Positions 25,182 through 34,206 of a DNA stretch of 64,000 bases are shown here, one piece after another; positions within the stretch are counted from its first letter, which is position 1, and each line of letters begins with the position of its first letter. The position numbers were made by a program, and so were the translations under genes. Source of the DNA: Streptomyces flavotricini. GTDB lineage: Bacteria > Actinomycetota > Actinomycetes > Streptomycetales > Streptomycetaceae. The notes below the pieces were generated by a model that was not told the origin of the DNA, searched no databases, and saw only the letters and a program-made list of their open reading frames with translations. Where the stretch lies: assembly GCF_020639365.1 (NCBI RefSeq), contig NZ_JAINUL010000001.1, forward strand, positions 5,428,092-5,492,091, read 5' to 3'.

Positions 25182-26315
25182 ATGCTCGACGAGTCGCTCC
25201 TCGACGCACCGGACGAGCTCGCCCGCGCCGACCGCCGCGGTCTGCTCCGCGGCGCCGCCGAGGCCGGAGCCCGAGTCCGTACCGCGGCCCGGCACGCGAC
25301 CGACGCGGGCCTCGCCGACCTGCGCCCCGACGGCCGTCCCCGCGCCGTCCTCATCGCCGGCTCCGGCACCGCCGCCACCGGCGTCGCCGACCTGCTGGGC
25401 GCCCTCGCCGGAGCCTCCGCACCGGTCATCCGCCTGCACCCCACCGGCGTCGCCCACGCCGCCGGCGCCCTGCGCTGGGCGCTGCCCGGCTGGGCCGGCT
25501 CCGTCGACCTGCTGCTCCTCGCCACCACCGACGGCACCGAGCCCGGACTCGCCCTCCTCGCCGAGCAGGCGTACCGGCGCGGCTGCACCGTCGTCGCCGT
25601 CGCGCCCCAGCGGTCGCCGCTGAGCGAGGCAGTGGACGGCGCGCACGGGCTCCTCGTACCGATGGCCAAGGCCCCGTACCAGGAGTACGACGAGTCCGCC
25701 GCGGCCGGCCCGGGCGCCCTGTGGGCCCTGCTGACCCCGCTGCTCGTGCTCCTCGACAAGGTCGGGCTGATCACCGCCGCCCCCGAGACCCTGCAGGGCG
25801 TCGCCGACCGGCTCGACCGCACCGCCGAGCGCTGCGGGCCGGCCATCGCCACGTACTCCAACCCGGCCAAGACCCTCGCCGCCGAGCTCGCCGACTCCCT
25901 CCCGCTCATCTGGAGCGAGGGCGCCGGAGCCGGACCGGCAGGCCGCCGCTTCGCCGCCACCCTCGCCGAGCTCGCCGGCCGCCCCGCACTGGCCGCCGAC
26001 CTGCCCGAGGCACTGCCCGCCCACGGGGTCCTGCTCGCCGGCTCCTTCGCCGCCGGCGCCGACCCCGAAGACTTCTTCCGTGACCGGGTGGAGGAGCCCC
26101 AGGCCCTCCGTGCCCGCATCGTCCTGCTGCGCGACCGGCCCACGGGCGGCCTCACCGCCGCCCCGGCCGCGCGCGAGCTCGCCCTCAGCCACGACACGGC
26201 CATCAGCGAACTCGAACCGGAGGAGGGCAGCGAACTGGAACAGCTCGCCGAACTCCTCGCCGTCACGGACTTCGCCACCGCCTACCTGGCGCTGGCGACC
26301 AGGGGACACGGCTGA
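25182..26315 (+). CDS. SIS-domain protein, bifunctional PGI/PMI-like, 377 aa
   Basis: ATG at 25182 with CGGAGG about 6 nt upstream. The N-terminal SIS domain has AVLIAGSGTAATGVADLLG (sugar-phosphate binding), TDGTEPGLALL, and a C-terminal half with GLITAAPETLQG and WSEGAGAGPAGRRFA, a region shared with bifunctional phosphoglucose/phosphomannose isomerases. It lies between Trm112 and manA as Rv3256c lies between manB and manA in mycobacteria, so an isomerase or a regulatory sugar-phosphate-binding role in mannose metabolism is likely. Key catalytic residues were not verified. Confidence 0.78.
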   Translation: MLDESLLDAPDELARADRRGLLRGAAEAGARVRTAARHATDAGLADLRPDGRPRAVLIAGSGTAATGVADLLGALAGASAPVIRLHPTGVAHAAGALRWALPGWAGSVDLLLLATTDGTEPGLALLAEQAYRRGCTVVAVAPQRSPLSEAVDGAHGLLVPMAKAPYQEYDESAAAGPGALWALLTPLLVLLDKVGLITAAPETLQGVADRLDRTAERCGPAIATYSNPAKTLAAELADSLPLIWSEGAGAGPAGRRFAATLAELAGRPALAADLPEALPAHGVLLAGSFAAGADPEDFFRDRVEEPQALRARIVLLRDRPTGGLTAAPAARELALSHDTAISELEPEEGSELEQLAELLAVTDFATAYLALATRGHG

Positions 26316-26358
26316 GCACACCACCGTGCCGGCCCTTCATCCAGGAAGACGGACGAAG

Positions 26359-27516
26359 ATGGACCGCCTGACGAATACGATCCGCCCTTACGCCTGGGGA
26401 TCGACCACCGCGATCCCAGGGCTCCTCGGAGTCGAACCCACCGGGGAACCCCAGGCCGAGATGTGGATGGGCGCCCACCCCGGCGCCCCCTCCCGCCTCG
26501 ACCGCGGCGCCGGCGTGACCACCCTCGCGGACGTCATCGCCGCCGACCCCGAGCGCGAGCTCGGCGCGGCCGCCGTCACCAAGTTCGGCCCCCGGCTGCC
26601 CTTCCTCCTCAAACTCCTCGCGGCCGGCGCCCCGCTCTCCCTCCAGGTCCACCCCGACCTGGAGCAGGCCGAGGCGGGCTACGCCGACGAGGAGTACCGC
26701 GGGATCCCGGCCGACGCGGCCCACCGCAACTACAAGGACCCCAACCACAAGCCCGAGATGATCTGCGCGCTCACCCCCTTCGACGGCCTGTGCGGCTTCC
26801 GCCCGCCGCTGGAGGCCGCCGGACTCCTCGAAGGCCTCGGCGTGGACTCGCTCAAGCCGTACGCCGACCTGCTGCGGGCCCACCCGGAGGAGGCGGCCCT
26901 GCGCGAGATGCTCACGGCCGTACTGACCGCGGACCGCGCCGAGATGGCCCGTACGGTCGCCGAGGCGGGCGCCGCGATCGAGCGGCTCGGGGGCCCGTAC
27001 GCGCCCTACGCCCCGCTCGTCCACCACTTCCCGGGCGACCCGGGAGTGATCGCGGCCATGCTGCTCAACCACGTACGACTCCAGCCCGGTGAGGCGATGT
27101 TCCTCGGCGCCGGAGTGCCGCACGCCTACCTCGACGGCCTCGGCGTGGAGCTGCTGGCCAACTCCGACAACGTGCTGCGCGCCGGGCTCACCCCCAAACA
27201 CGTGGACGTGCCCGAACTCCTGAAGATCGTCCGCTTCGAGCCCGGCGACCCGGCCGTGCAGCGCCCCGAGGGCAACGGCGAGGAGGTCTACGAGAGTCCC
27301 GTCGACGAATTCCGGCTCTCCCGCTTCGTCCTGGCCCCCGGCGCCGCCCCCCACCTCCTCCCCGACGCCGCCCCGCAGATCCTGCTCTGCACGGCGGGCC
27401 GCCCGAAGGCCGGTGAACTGGCGCTGTCCCCCGGTGAGTCGGTCTTCGTCCCGGCCGGCGAAAAGGTCGAACTGTCCGGTATCGGTACTGTTTTCCGGGC
27501 CACCGTGTCGGTGTGA
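26359..27516 (+). CDS. manA: Mannose-6-phosphate isomerase, class I
   Basis: This 385-aa enzyme starts at ATG 26359. It has IRPYAWGSTTAIPGLLG, EMWMGAHPGAPS, the zinc-ligand region LSLQVHPDLEQAEAGYADE, YKDPNHKPEMICALTPFDGLCGF and GEAMFLGAGVPHAYLDGLG, the class I signature set. It interconverts fructose-6-phosphate and mannose-6-phosphate in the cytosol. With manB and the nucleotidyltransferase 17 kb upstream it completes a GDP-mannose supply. It lies 43 bp after the SIS gene and is probably co-transcribed. Confidence 0.95.
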   Translation: MDRLTNTIRPYAWGSTTAIPGLLGVEPTGEPQAEMWMGAHPGAPSRLDRGAGVTTLADVIAADPERELGAAAVTKFGPRLPFLLKLLAAGAPLSLQVHPDLEQAEAGYADEEYRGIPADAAHRNYKDPNHKPEMICALTPFDGLCGFRPPLEAAGLLEGLGVDSLKPYADLLRAHPEEAALREMLTAVLTADRAEMARTVAEAGAAIERLGGPYAPYAPLVHHFPGDPGVIAAMLLNHVRLQPGEAMFLGAGVPHAYLDGLGVELLANSDNVLRAGLTPKHVDVPELLKIVRFEPGDPAVQRPEGNGEEVYESPVDEFRLSRFVLAPGAAPHLLPDAAPQILLCTAGRPKAGELALSPGESVFVPAGEKVELSGIGTVFRATVSV

Positions 27517-27562
27517 ACGTGGCGTCCGCCGCTACGGCTGCAACAATGTGCCGCCGTAGCGC

Positions 27563-27583
27563 GGCGCCCCGGGCCGGGGCGCC
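27563..27583 (+). terminator. GC hairpin upstream of the CDF gene
   Basis: ggcgcccc-gggcc-ggggcgcc, an 8-bp stem. A second inverted repeat, CGCTACGG...CCGTAGCG (27530-27537 and 27554-27561), lies just before it. No T-run; they end 27 nt before the CDF start and may terminate manA mRNA. Confidence 0.5.
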
Positions 27584-27610
27584 GTACCGAGGAAGGGACT
27601 CCGAAAACCC

Positions 27611-28540
27611 ATGAGCGCGTCAGGCGGTACCAGGGCGATCGTGGCGGCACTCGCCGCCAACCTCGCCATCGCTGTAGCCAAGTTCGTGGCCTGGTTCTTC
27701 AGCGGCTCGTCGTCGATGCTCGCGGAAAGCGTCCACTCACTGGCCGACTCCGGCAACCAGGGGCTGCTGCTCCTCGGAGGCAAGAAGGCCCAGCGCGAGG
27801 CGACGCCGGAACACCCCTTCGGGTACGGGCGCGAACGCTACATCTACGCCTTCCTCGTCTCCATCGTGCTCTTCACCGTCGGCGGCATGTTCGCCATCTA
27901 CGAGGGCGTCGAGAAGGTCCAGCACCCGCACCCCATCGAGGCCTGGTACTGGCCGATCGGCGTGCTCGTCTTCGCCATCATCGCCGAGAGCTTCTCCTTC
28001 AAGACGGCGATCAAGGAGTCGAACGAGATCCGCGGCTCCCTGTCGTGGAGCCAGTTCATCAAGCGCGCCAAGGCCCCCGAGCTTCCGGTGGTCCTGCTGG
28101 AGGACTTCGGCGCGCTCGTCGGCCTGGTCCTCGCCCTCGGCGGCGTCGGCCTCGCGCTGGCGACCGGCAACGGCGTCTGGGACGGCATCGGCACCCTCTG
28201 CATCGGCACCCTGCTGCTCGTCATCGCGGTCGTGCTGGCGGCCGAGACCAAGTCCCTGCTGCTCGGCGAGGCCGCCGGCACGGAGGACGTCGAGAAGATC
28301 AAGGCCGCGCTCGTCGACGGCGACGTGGTCACCCGCGTCATCCACATGCGCACCCTGCACCTCGGTCCCGAGGAGCTCCTGGTCGCCGCGAAGATCGCCG
28401 TCGAGGGCGACGACACGGCGACCCAGGTGGCGGACGCGATCAACGCCGCCGAGGCCCGGATCCGCGAGGCGGTCCCGATCGCCCGCGTGATCTACCTGGA
28501 GCCGGACATCTACAAGGCGGAAGCCGCCGCGCAGGGCTGA
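27611..28540 (+). CDS. Cation diffusion facilitator (CDF) family metal transporter, 309 aa
   Basis: Six predicted membrane helices: first AIVAALAANLAIAVAKFVAW, then a His/Asp metal site in SSMLAESVHSLADSGNQ (helix 2), a third helix in IYAFLVSIVLFTVGGMFAI, and the helix 5 pair in LLEDFGALVGLVLALGG. The C-terminal cytosolic domain (about 225-300) has RVIHMRTLHLGPEELLVAAK, the ferredoxin-like metal-sensing fold. Such transporters export Zn or related divalent ions by proton antiport. An extended loop (residues 140-165, IKESNEIRGSLSWSQFIKRA) is characteristic of the TMEM163/YdfM-like branch. Metal specificity unknown. Confidence 0.88.
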   Translation: MSASGGTRAIVAALAANLAIAVAKFVAWFFSGSSSMLAESVHSLADSGNQGLLLLGGKKAQREATPEHPFGYGRERYIYAFLVSIVLFTVGGMFAIYEGVEKVQHPHPIEAWYWPIGVLVFAIIAESFSFKTAIKESNEIRGSLSWSQFIKRAKAPELPVVLLEDFGALVGLVLALGGVGLALATGNGVWDGIGTLCIGTLLLVIAVVLAAETKSLLLGEAAGTEDVEKIKAALVDGDVVTRVIHMRTLHLGPEELLVAAKIAVEGDDTATQVADAINAAEARIREAVPIARVIYLEPDIYKAEAAAQG

Positions 28541-28562
28541 CGCCGCCCCCGCACCACGCACG

Positions 28563-28603
28563 AAGGCCCCCGCCGCGCGCAGACCGCGCCGGGCGGGGGC
28601 CTT
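28563..28603 (+). terminator. Terminator after the CDF gene
   Basis: aaggcccccgcc pairs perfectly with ggcgggggcctt (28592-28603), followed by ctccgtt. Located 22 nt after the stop codon. Confidence 0.8.
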
Positions 28604-28611
28604 CTCCGTTG

Positions 28612-28789
28612 CCGATGACGTAGATGAAGCCCGCGCCCGCCTTCGAGTCGTACAACGCCCTCGGCGCCGATGGAGCCCTGCGTCTCCACCTTCATGTCGA
28701 TGCCGAGGCGGGCTGCGGCCTGCTGGAGCTTCTCGGCGGCCATGTACGTGTGCGCGATCCCGGTGGGGCACGCGGTCACGGCGACTGAA
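28612..28789 (-). pseudogene. Decayed PTS fructose-type EIIB fragment
   Basis: On the minus strand a frame reads SVAVTACPTGIAHTYMAAEK and continues to IDMKVETQGSIGAEG, the phosphocysteine loop and following strand of a fructose-class EIIB domain. Only about 45 residues remain. Past IGAEG the frame is lost and a +1-shifted frame continues YDSKAGAGFIYVIGN to the CDF terminator. There is no start codon context, no EIIA or EIIC, and no phosphotransfer partner nearby. It looks like the relic of a deleted or transferred fructose PTS gene. Whether the YDSKAGAG part belongs to the same ancestral gene is uncertain. Confidence 0.72.
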
Positions 28790-29031
28790 ACGGCCCGGCG
28801 GACGGCCCGGTTCGGCGGCGAGTTCTTCCCCGGCCCCCTGGGGCCCGCTCGGCCGATCGGTGTAGATTCGTCATCAGTGTCAGGCGTCGCTGCTGATGGC
28901 GGTCGGGCGGTCTCCGTGACCGGCCGAGGGGAGAGAGGACCCCCGACGGACTGAGTGCCCGGTGCACCGCCCGCACAGGCGATGCGCGCCTCAGCCGTAC
29001 CCACCCTCTCGACCCATGAGGAGCAGCACCC
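28790..29031 (+). promoter_or_regulatory. ahcY 5' region: candidate promoter and leader hairpin
   Basis: A -10-like TAGATT (28863-28868) is followed by the inverted pair CATCAG (28872-28877) and CTGATG (28893-28898). The leader to the ahcY ATG is about 155 nt. I looked for a S-adenosylhomocysteine riboswitch and did not find its consensus core. No -35 element is convincing. Confidence 0.35.
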
Positions 29032-30468
<1,437 letters not shown>

Positions 30469-30502
30469 TCCCGCACCGGTTCCCGCGGATCCGCAGCACC
30501 GA

Positions 30503-30534
30503 GCAGGCCCCCGGCACGTACGCCGGGGGCCTGC
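30503..30534 (+). terminator. ahcY terminator
   Basis: gcaggcccccggc pairs with gccgggggcctgc across a 6-nt loop (acgtac), 34 nt after the stop codon. Confidence 0.85.
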
Positions 30535-30596
30535 CCCATGAGCACGACCCGTACGACCCGTACGCCCCGGTACGACGCACGCAAGGACGGCACCCC

Positions 30597-31217
30597 ATGC
30601 CCCGCGGCCGCTACTCGCTCCACGACCCGCACGACCACACGCCCCTCGGCGAGGAGCACTTCCACTGCGCGCCCGGCCCGTCCGGCTGGCGCTACGTCTC
30701 CCAGCTCACCGGCCCGGACGGCGACCACCGCGGCTCGGTCGACCTGGCGATCGACGAGCTCGGCCGCCCCATCCGCCTCGAAGCCAACGCTTCGAGCTGG
30801 CAGGTCCGCGGCGCAGCCATCGACGGGGTCACCTGGGTGCGCTCCGACCCCGCCGGCGCCGAGGCCACCGAGGGCAACGTCCCCGCCGCGGGCTTCACCG
30901 GCACCTCGCCGGCCTTCCTCGTCGCGACGGCCCGCCTGCTGCGGCTGACCCCCGGCGCCCCCGCGACCCGGGTCCGGCTCGTCGCGCTCACCGACCCGGT
31001 GCTGGCGCCCCGTACGGTCGACCAGGCCTGGGCGCTGCGGGGACGCGCCGAGCACGCCACGGACAGCGGACCGCTCGTGGTGGACGAGTACCAGGTCACC
31101 GCACTGGACACGGGCGAGGTCCACACGGTCCACATCGCGGGGGACGTGGTCCTCGCGGCCCCCGGCATCGAGCTGGAGCACCTGGAGACCCCGCCCTCGG
31201 CCTTCCCCGAGGACTGA
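30597..31217 (+). CDS. Conserved hypothetical protein, 206 aa
   Basis: ATG at 30597 with AAGGACGG about 8 nt before it. The sequence begins MPRGRYSLHDPHDHTPLGEE and has no signal, membrane helix or recognised motif; it reads like a mixed beta protein (ARLLRLTPGAPATRVRLVAL, EYQVTALDTGEVHTVHIAG). Codon bias is typical of the neighbourhood and third-position GC is high, so it is a real gene. It lies between the ahcY terminator and a convergent small gene. Nothing in sequence or position tells its role. Confidence 0.7.
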   Translation: MPRGRYSLHDPHDHTPLGEEHFHCAPGPSGWRYVSQLTGPDGDHRGSVDLAIDELGRPIRLEANASSWQVRGAAIDGVTWVRSDPAGAEATEGNVPAAGFTGTSPAFLVATARLLRLTPGAPATRVRLVALTDPVLAPRTVDQAWALRGRAEHATDSGPLVVDEYQVTALDTGEVHTVHIAGDVVLAAPGIELEHLETPPSAFPED

Positions 31218-31245
31218 CGTCCCCGTCCGGTTCCCCGGCCCCGCG

Positions 31246-31551
31246 TCAGCGCTGCTCGTCGGGGTGGCTCCACTCGACCGCGCACGTCGCCGCGGGCGCG
31301 GCCTCCTTCGCGTACCAGGCGACGGACTTCTCGAACTCCGGGCACCACAGGTGGGCGCGGCTGACGGAGACCGGGAAGTCGGTCCCGCCGGTGACGACGT
31401 GCCGGCCGCCCTCCGTCCGGACACCGATGCTCACCTGGCCGCCGATGGCCTCGTCCCGCATCAGCTCCCGGAGCTCCTCGACGACCGCCCGGGCCCGGCC
31501 CTCGTCCTCGATGCCCGTGACGCGGAAGGTGAATGAGATGTTCGCCGACAT
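31246..31551 (-). CDS. Conserved hypothetical protein, 101 aa
   Basis: ATG at 31551. The first half is a beta-alpha pattern (ISFTFRVTGIEDEGRARAVV, EELRELMRDEAIGGQVSIGV) that resembles a small ferredoxin-like fold, and the second half has WCPEFEKSVAWYAK and two Cys (69 and 90). No membrane segment or signal. It lies 25 bp downstream of the RDD gene on the same strand, so it may share its transcript. I do not recognise the family. Confidence 0.65.
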   Translation of the reverse strand: MSANISFTFRVTGIEDEGRARAVVEELRELMRDEAIGGQVSIGVRTEGGRHVVTGGTDFPVSVSRAHLWCPEFEKSVAWYAKEAAPAATCAVEWSHPDEQR

Positions 31552-31576
31552 GCGGTGCAGGCTAGGCGATCACCGG

Positions 31577-32542
31577 TCAGGCCGGGGGCGCGAACCCGGT
31601 CGCGGGCCGCGGCGGCACGGGAGCCGCCGGAGCGGGCGCGGCGGGCGTCCCGCCCGCGAGCGGGGCCGGAGCCGGCCGACCCGAGTGCGGTACGGCCGCA
31701 GGCGCGTACGCCCCGGGAGCCGGGTGCCCCCACGCGGGCGGCATCCCCGCAGACGAACCCGGCAGGCCGGCCACCGCCCCGGGCACCCCGTGACCGGCAC
31801 CGAAGGCGCGGGCCGCGTCGCGGGACTGCCGCTCGTGCACCACCGCCATCAGGAACGCGGGAGCCGGCACCCCCACCGGCGGCGGAGCTCCCGTGCGCGC
31901 CACCAGATCATCGGCGAGCCGCACCGCCATCGCGGCGCCCACCTGCGGGTCCAGCTGGTTCATCCGCGTCAGGTACTGCCGTATCGCCAGCCACAGGCCG
32001 TCCGGCACGGCCGACAGGTCCAGCCCCGAGAACCGCCCGGCCAGCCAGGGCGGCGGAGGCGGCACCGGCATCACCCGCGCCCCCGGCACCCGCTCCCGTA
32101 CGACCAGCGCCCCCGCGAACACGTCCCCCAGCCGCCGGCCCCGAGCCGAGACCAGCGAGGCGATGCAGGCGATGGCACCGAAGGTGGCCAGCAGTTCCAC
32201 GACCCCCATCGCACCGCGCACCAGCGCGTGCCGGAACCGGATCGGCCCCCCGTCGTCGCGTACGACGCGCAGCCCGCAGGCGAGCTTGCCGAGCGAGCGC
32301 CCGTGGGACAGCGTCTCCACCGCGATCGGTATGCCGACCAGCACCAGGAGGAAGCTCGCCACCGACACCGCGGCCTGCGCGGCCGGATCCAGCGAGGCGG
32401 TCGCGAGGGTCAGCCCGATCGAGATGAGCAGGTACCCGGTGAGGTAGACGAGCAGGTCGAGAAGGATCGCCAGGGCCCGGCTCGGCAGTCTCGCCGGCCG
32501 CAACCCCAGGACGACCGCGTCCCCCGTCACCAGATCGCTCAC
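31577..32542 (-). CDS. RDD family membrane protein, 321 aa
   Basis: GTG at 32542, preceded by AAAGG about 8 nt upstream. It has the RDD signature RPARLPSRALAILLDLLVYL with the conserved R, then a second helix (AVSVASFLLVLVGIPIAVETL), SHGRSLGKLACGLRVV and a third helix (GAMGVVELLATFGAIACIASL) with RRLGDVFAGALVV. The C-terminal 150 residues are soluble, ending in an Ala/Pro-rich tail. RDD proteins are of uncertain function; some are transporters. It is divergent from the SpoIIM-like gene (115 bp between starts), a pairing also found beside moxR2 in mycobacteria (Rv3694c-Rv3695). Confidence 0.85.
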   Translation of the reverse strand: MSDLVTGDAVVLGLRPARLPSRALAILLDLLVYLTGYLLISIGLTLATASLDPAAQAAVSVASFLLVLVGIPIAVETLSHGRSLGKLACGLRVVRDDGGPIRFRHALVRGAMGVVELLATFGAIACIASLVSARGRRLGDVFAGALVVRERVPGARVMPVPPPPPWLAGRFSGLDLSAVPDGLWLAIRQYLTRMNQLDPQVGAAMAVRLADDLVARTGAPPPVGVPAPAFLMAVVHERQSRDAARAFGAGHGVPGAVAGLPGSSAGMPPAWGHPAPGAYAPAAVPHSGRPAPAPLAGGTPAAPAPAAPVPPRPATGFAPPA

Positions 32543-32657
32543 CCTGCACACCTTTCCCGTGACCGGACCCGCCCCTTGAGGCATCCAGTCTGCCAAGCTG
32601 ACCACGGTAGAAGTAGGCGGAAGCAGGCAGGTCCTGGGGCAGGGGAGCGGTAACCGG

Positions 32658-33665
32658 ATGGATCTCGACGTCTTCGTGACGGCCCACCGGGCGGAATGGG
32701 ACCGCCTGGAACAGCTCCTCGGCCGCGGCCGCCGGCTGACCGGCGCCGAGGCGGACGAGCTCGTCGCCCTGTACCAGCGGGCCTCCACGCACCTGTCGCT
32801 GATCCAGTCCAGCACCCCGGACCCGATGCTCACGGGCCGCCTGACGCAGCTCGTGGCCCGCGCCCGCGCCACCGTGACCGGTGCCCGCAAGGCCGGGTGG
32901 CGCGATGCGGCCCGCTTCTTCACCGAGGGCTTCCCGGCCGCCGTCTACCGCAGCCGCCGCTGGTGGATACCGACGGCCCTGATCTCCACGGCGGTCGGCG
33001 TCCTGCTCGGATGGTGGATAGCCACGCATCCCGAGGTCCAGGGCGCCATCGCGGCCCCGGAGGACCTGAAGGCGCTCACGAAGCCGGGCGGCGGGTACGA
33101 GACGTACTACTCCAGCAACCCGGCGGGTTCCTTCGCCGCCCAGGTCTGGACGAACAACGCCCAGGCGGCGGCGGTCTGCCTGGTCCTGGGTGCGTTCCTG
33201 GGGATACCGGTGCTGTGGATCCTCTTCGTGAACATGCTCAACCTCGGCACGGGCATCGGCCTGATGGCCTCGGCAGGCCGCCTCGATGTCTTCCTCGGCC
33301 TGATCCTGCCGCACGGCCTGCTAGAGCTGACGGCGGTCTTCGTGGCCGCGGGCACGGGCCTGCGCCTCGGCTGGACGGTCGTCGACCCGGGCCCGCGCAC
33401 CCGCCGGGCCGCCCTCGCCGAGCAGGGCCGCGCCGCGCTGGGCATGGCGATCGGACTGGCGGTGGTGCTGTTCGTATCGGGCCTGATCGAGGGCTTCGTG
33501 ACTCCGTCAGGCCTCCCGACCTGGGCCCGCGTCACGATCGGCGTCGCCGCCGAGGTCCTGTTCCTGACGTACGTCTACGTCCTCGGCGGGCGGGCCGCGC
33601 GCGCAGGTGAGGCGGGCGATGTGGAAGCAGCAGACCAGACGGCCTCGCTGCCCACGGCGGCCTGA
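32658..33665 (+). CDS. Stage II sporulation protein M (SpoIIM/DUF95) family membrane protein, 335 aa
   Basis: ATG at 32658 after GGGGAGCGG. A soluble helical N-terminal part (MDLDVFVTAHRAEWDRLEQL, about 1-95) is followed by 5-6 membrane helices: WWIPTALISTAVGVLLGWW, AAAVCLVLGAFLGIPVLWI with LFVNMLNLGTGIGLM, LGLILPHGLLELTAVFVAAG, and a C-terminal pair. The LPHGLLEL motif is typical of the SpoIIM superfamily, which in Bacillus is part of the DMP septal peptidoglycan complex. The actinobacterial paralogues' role is not settled. Directly downstream is the rRNA-type promoter. Confidence 0.85.
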   Translation: MDLDVFVTAHRAEWDRLEQLLGRGRRLTGAEADELVALYQRASTHLSLIQSSTPDPMLTGRLTQLVARARATVTGARKAGWRDAARFFTEGFPAAVYRSRRWWIPTALISTAVGVLLGWWIATHPEVQGAIAAPEDLKALTKPGGGYETYYSSNPAGSFAAQVWTNNAQAAAVCLVLGAFLGIPVLWILFVNMLNLGTGIGLMASAGRLDVFLGLILPHGLLELTAVFVAAGTGLRLGWTVVDPGPRTRRAALAEQGRAALGMAIGLAVVLFVSGLIEGFVTPSGLPTWARVTIGVAAEVLFLTYVYVLGGRAARAGEAGDVEAADQTASLPTAA

Positions 33666-33718
33666 TGTGCGTCGGACCCCGTTCAGCTGCTAGTCTCCTG
33701 GTCGTCCCGCAGCGACTG

Positions 33719-33747
33719 TTGACACCGTCGCCGTGGGGAGGTAGATT
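33719..33747 (+). promoter_or_regulatory. Near-consensus vegetative promoter, rRNA operon type (P1)
   Basis: TTGACA (33719-33724), 17-nt spacer, TAGATT (33742-33747). This is the best sigma-HrdB-type promoter in the window and lies at the head of a typical Streptomyces rrn leader. Confidence 0.85.
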
Positions 33748-33765
33748 CGAACGGTTGCCTCGAAC

Positions 33766-33793
33766 TGGACAAGTTCGGCAGTGATGGTTTAAA
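33766..33793 (+). promoter_or_regulatory. Second rRNA-type promoter (P2)
   Basis: TGGACA (33766-33771), 16-nt spacer, TTTAAA (33788-33793). Multiple stacked promoters are usual before Streptomyces rRNA operons. Confidence 0.65.
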
Positions 33794-34078
33794 GTCTCTC
33801 TCGCCCCCAACAGGAATTGAATTCCAGTGGGGCACAATCGACTCCTCATTCAGGAATCTGAAGCCGGGAAATCCGGTGGAAAACTTCTGATAGAGTCGGA
33901 AACGCCGGAAAGGGAAAACGCGAAAGCGAAGAACCTGGAAAGCAAGCGGAACTGACTCTGATAGAGTCGGAAACGCAAGAACGAAGAACGAAAGCCCGGA
34001 GGAAAGCCCCAGCAAGTGTTGCTGAGGGTGAGTACAAAGGAAGCGTCCGTTCCTTGAGAACTCAACAGCGTGCCAAAA
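33794..34078 (+). other. rRNA operon leader sequence without rRNA genes
   Basis: The stretch matches, from memory, the Streptomyces 16S upstream leader: two 19-nt direct repeats ctgatagagtcggaaacgc (33887-33905 and 33958-33976, each with an extended -10 TGATAGAGT), then ggaggaaagccc, gggtgagtacaaaggaagcg and ttccttgagaactcaacagc, a conserved pre-16S processing/antitermination region. After gtgccaaaa (34070-34078) the expected 16S gene is absent and sequence jumps into the 3' end of 5S rRNA. Base composition is noticeably AT-richer than neighbours. Confidence 0.85.
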
Positions 34079-34113
34079 GGGGGGACCCTGTGGGAGAGTA
34101 GGACGCCGCCGAA
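34079..34113 (+). pseudogene. 3'-terminal 35-nt fragment of 5S rRNA fused to the rrn leader
   Basis: ggggggaccctgtgggagag through gacgccgccgaac is the 3' end of Streptomyces 5S rRNA. The first roughly 80 nt of 5S, and all of 16S and 23S, are missing between this and the leader. It cannot fold as 5S rRNA. Either a real deletion or an assembly collapse across identical rRNA operons explains it. Confidence 0.85.
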
Positions 34114-34126
34114 CAATCATTGTGGG

Positions 34127-34157
34127 AAAGCCCCGCACCTTATGGTGCGGGGCTTTT
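34127..34157 (+). terminator. rRNA operon terminator
   Basis: aaagccccgcacc pairs with ggtgcggggcttt over a 4-nt loop and ends in TTTT, the usual rrn terminator 13 nt after 5S. Confidence 0.9.
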
Positions 34158-34206
34158 CTGCGTTCTGGGCCCGTTTGGAGTGGAAGCAGTCCGGCTCCGC
34201 TTTTTC

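Noticed and set aside
27530..27583. Metal-responsive riboswitch upstream of the CDF gene
   Set aside because: Only two simple palindromes and no conserved riboswitch core; better explained as manA terminator hairpins.
28790..29031. S-adenosylhomocysteine riboswitch before ahcY
   Set aside because: Leader has one hairpin but not the conserved SAH-aptamer core sequence.
34079..34113. Functional 5S rRNA gene
   Set aside because: Only the last 35 nt are present; cannot form the 5S structure.
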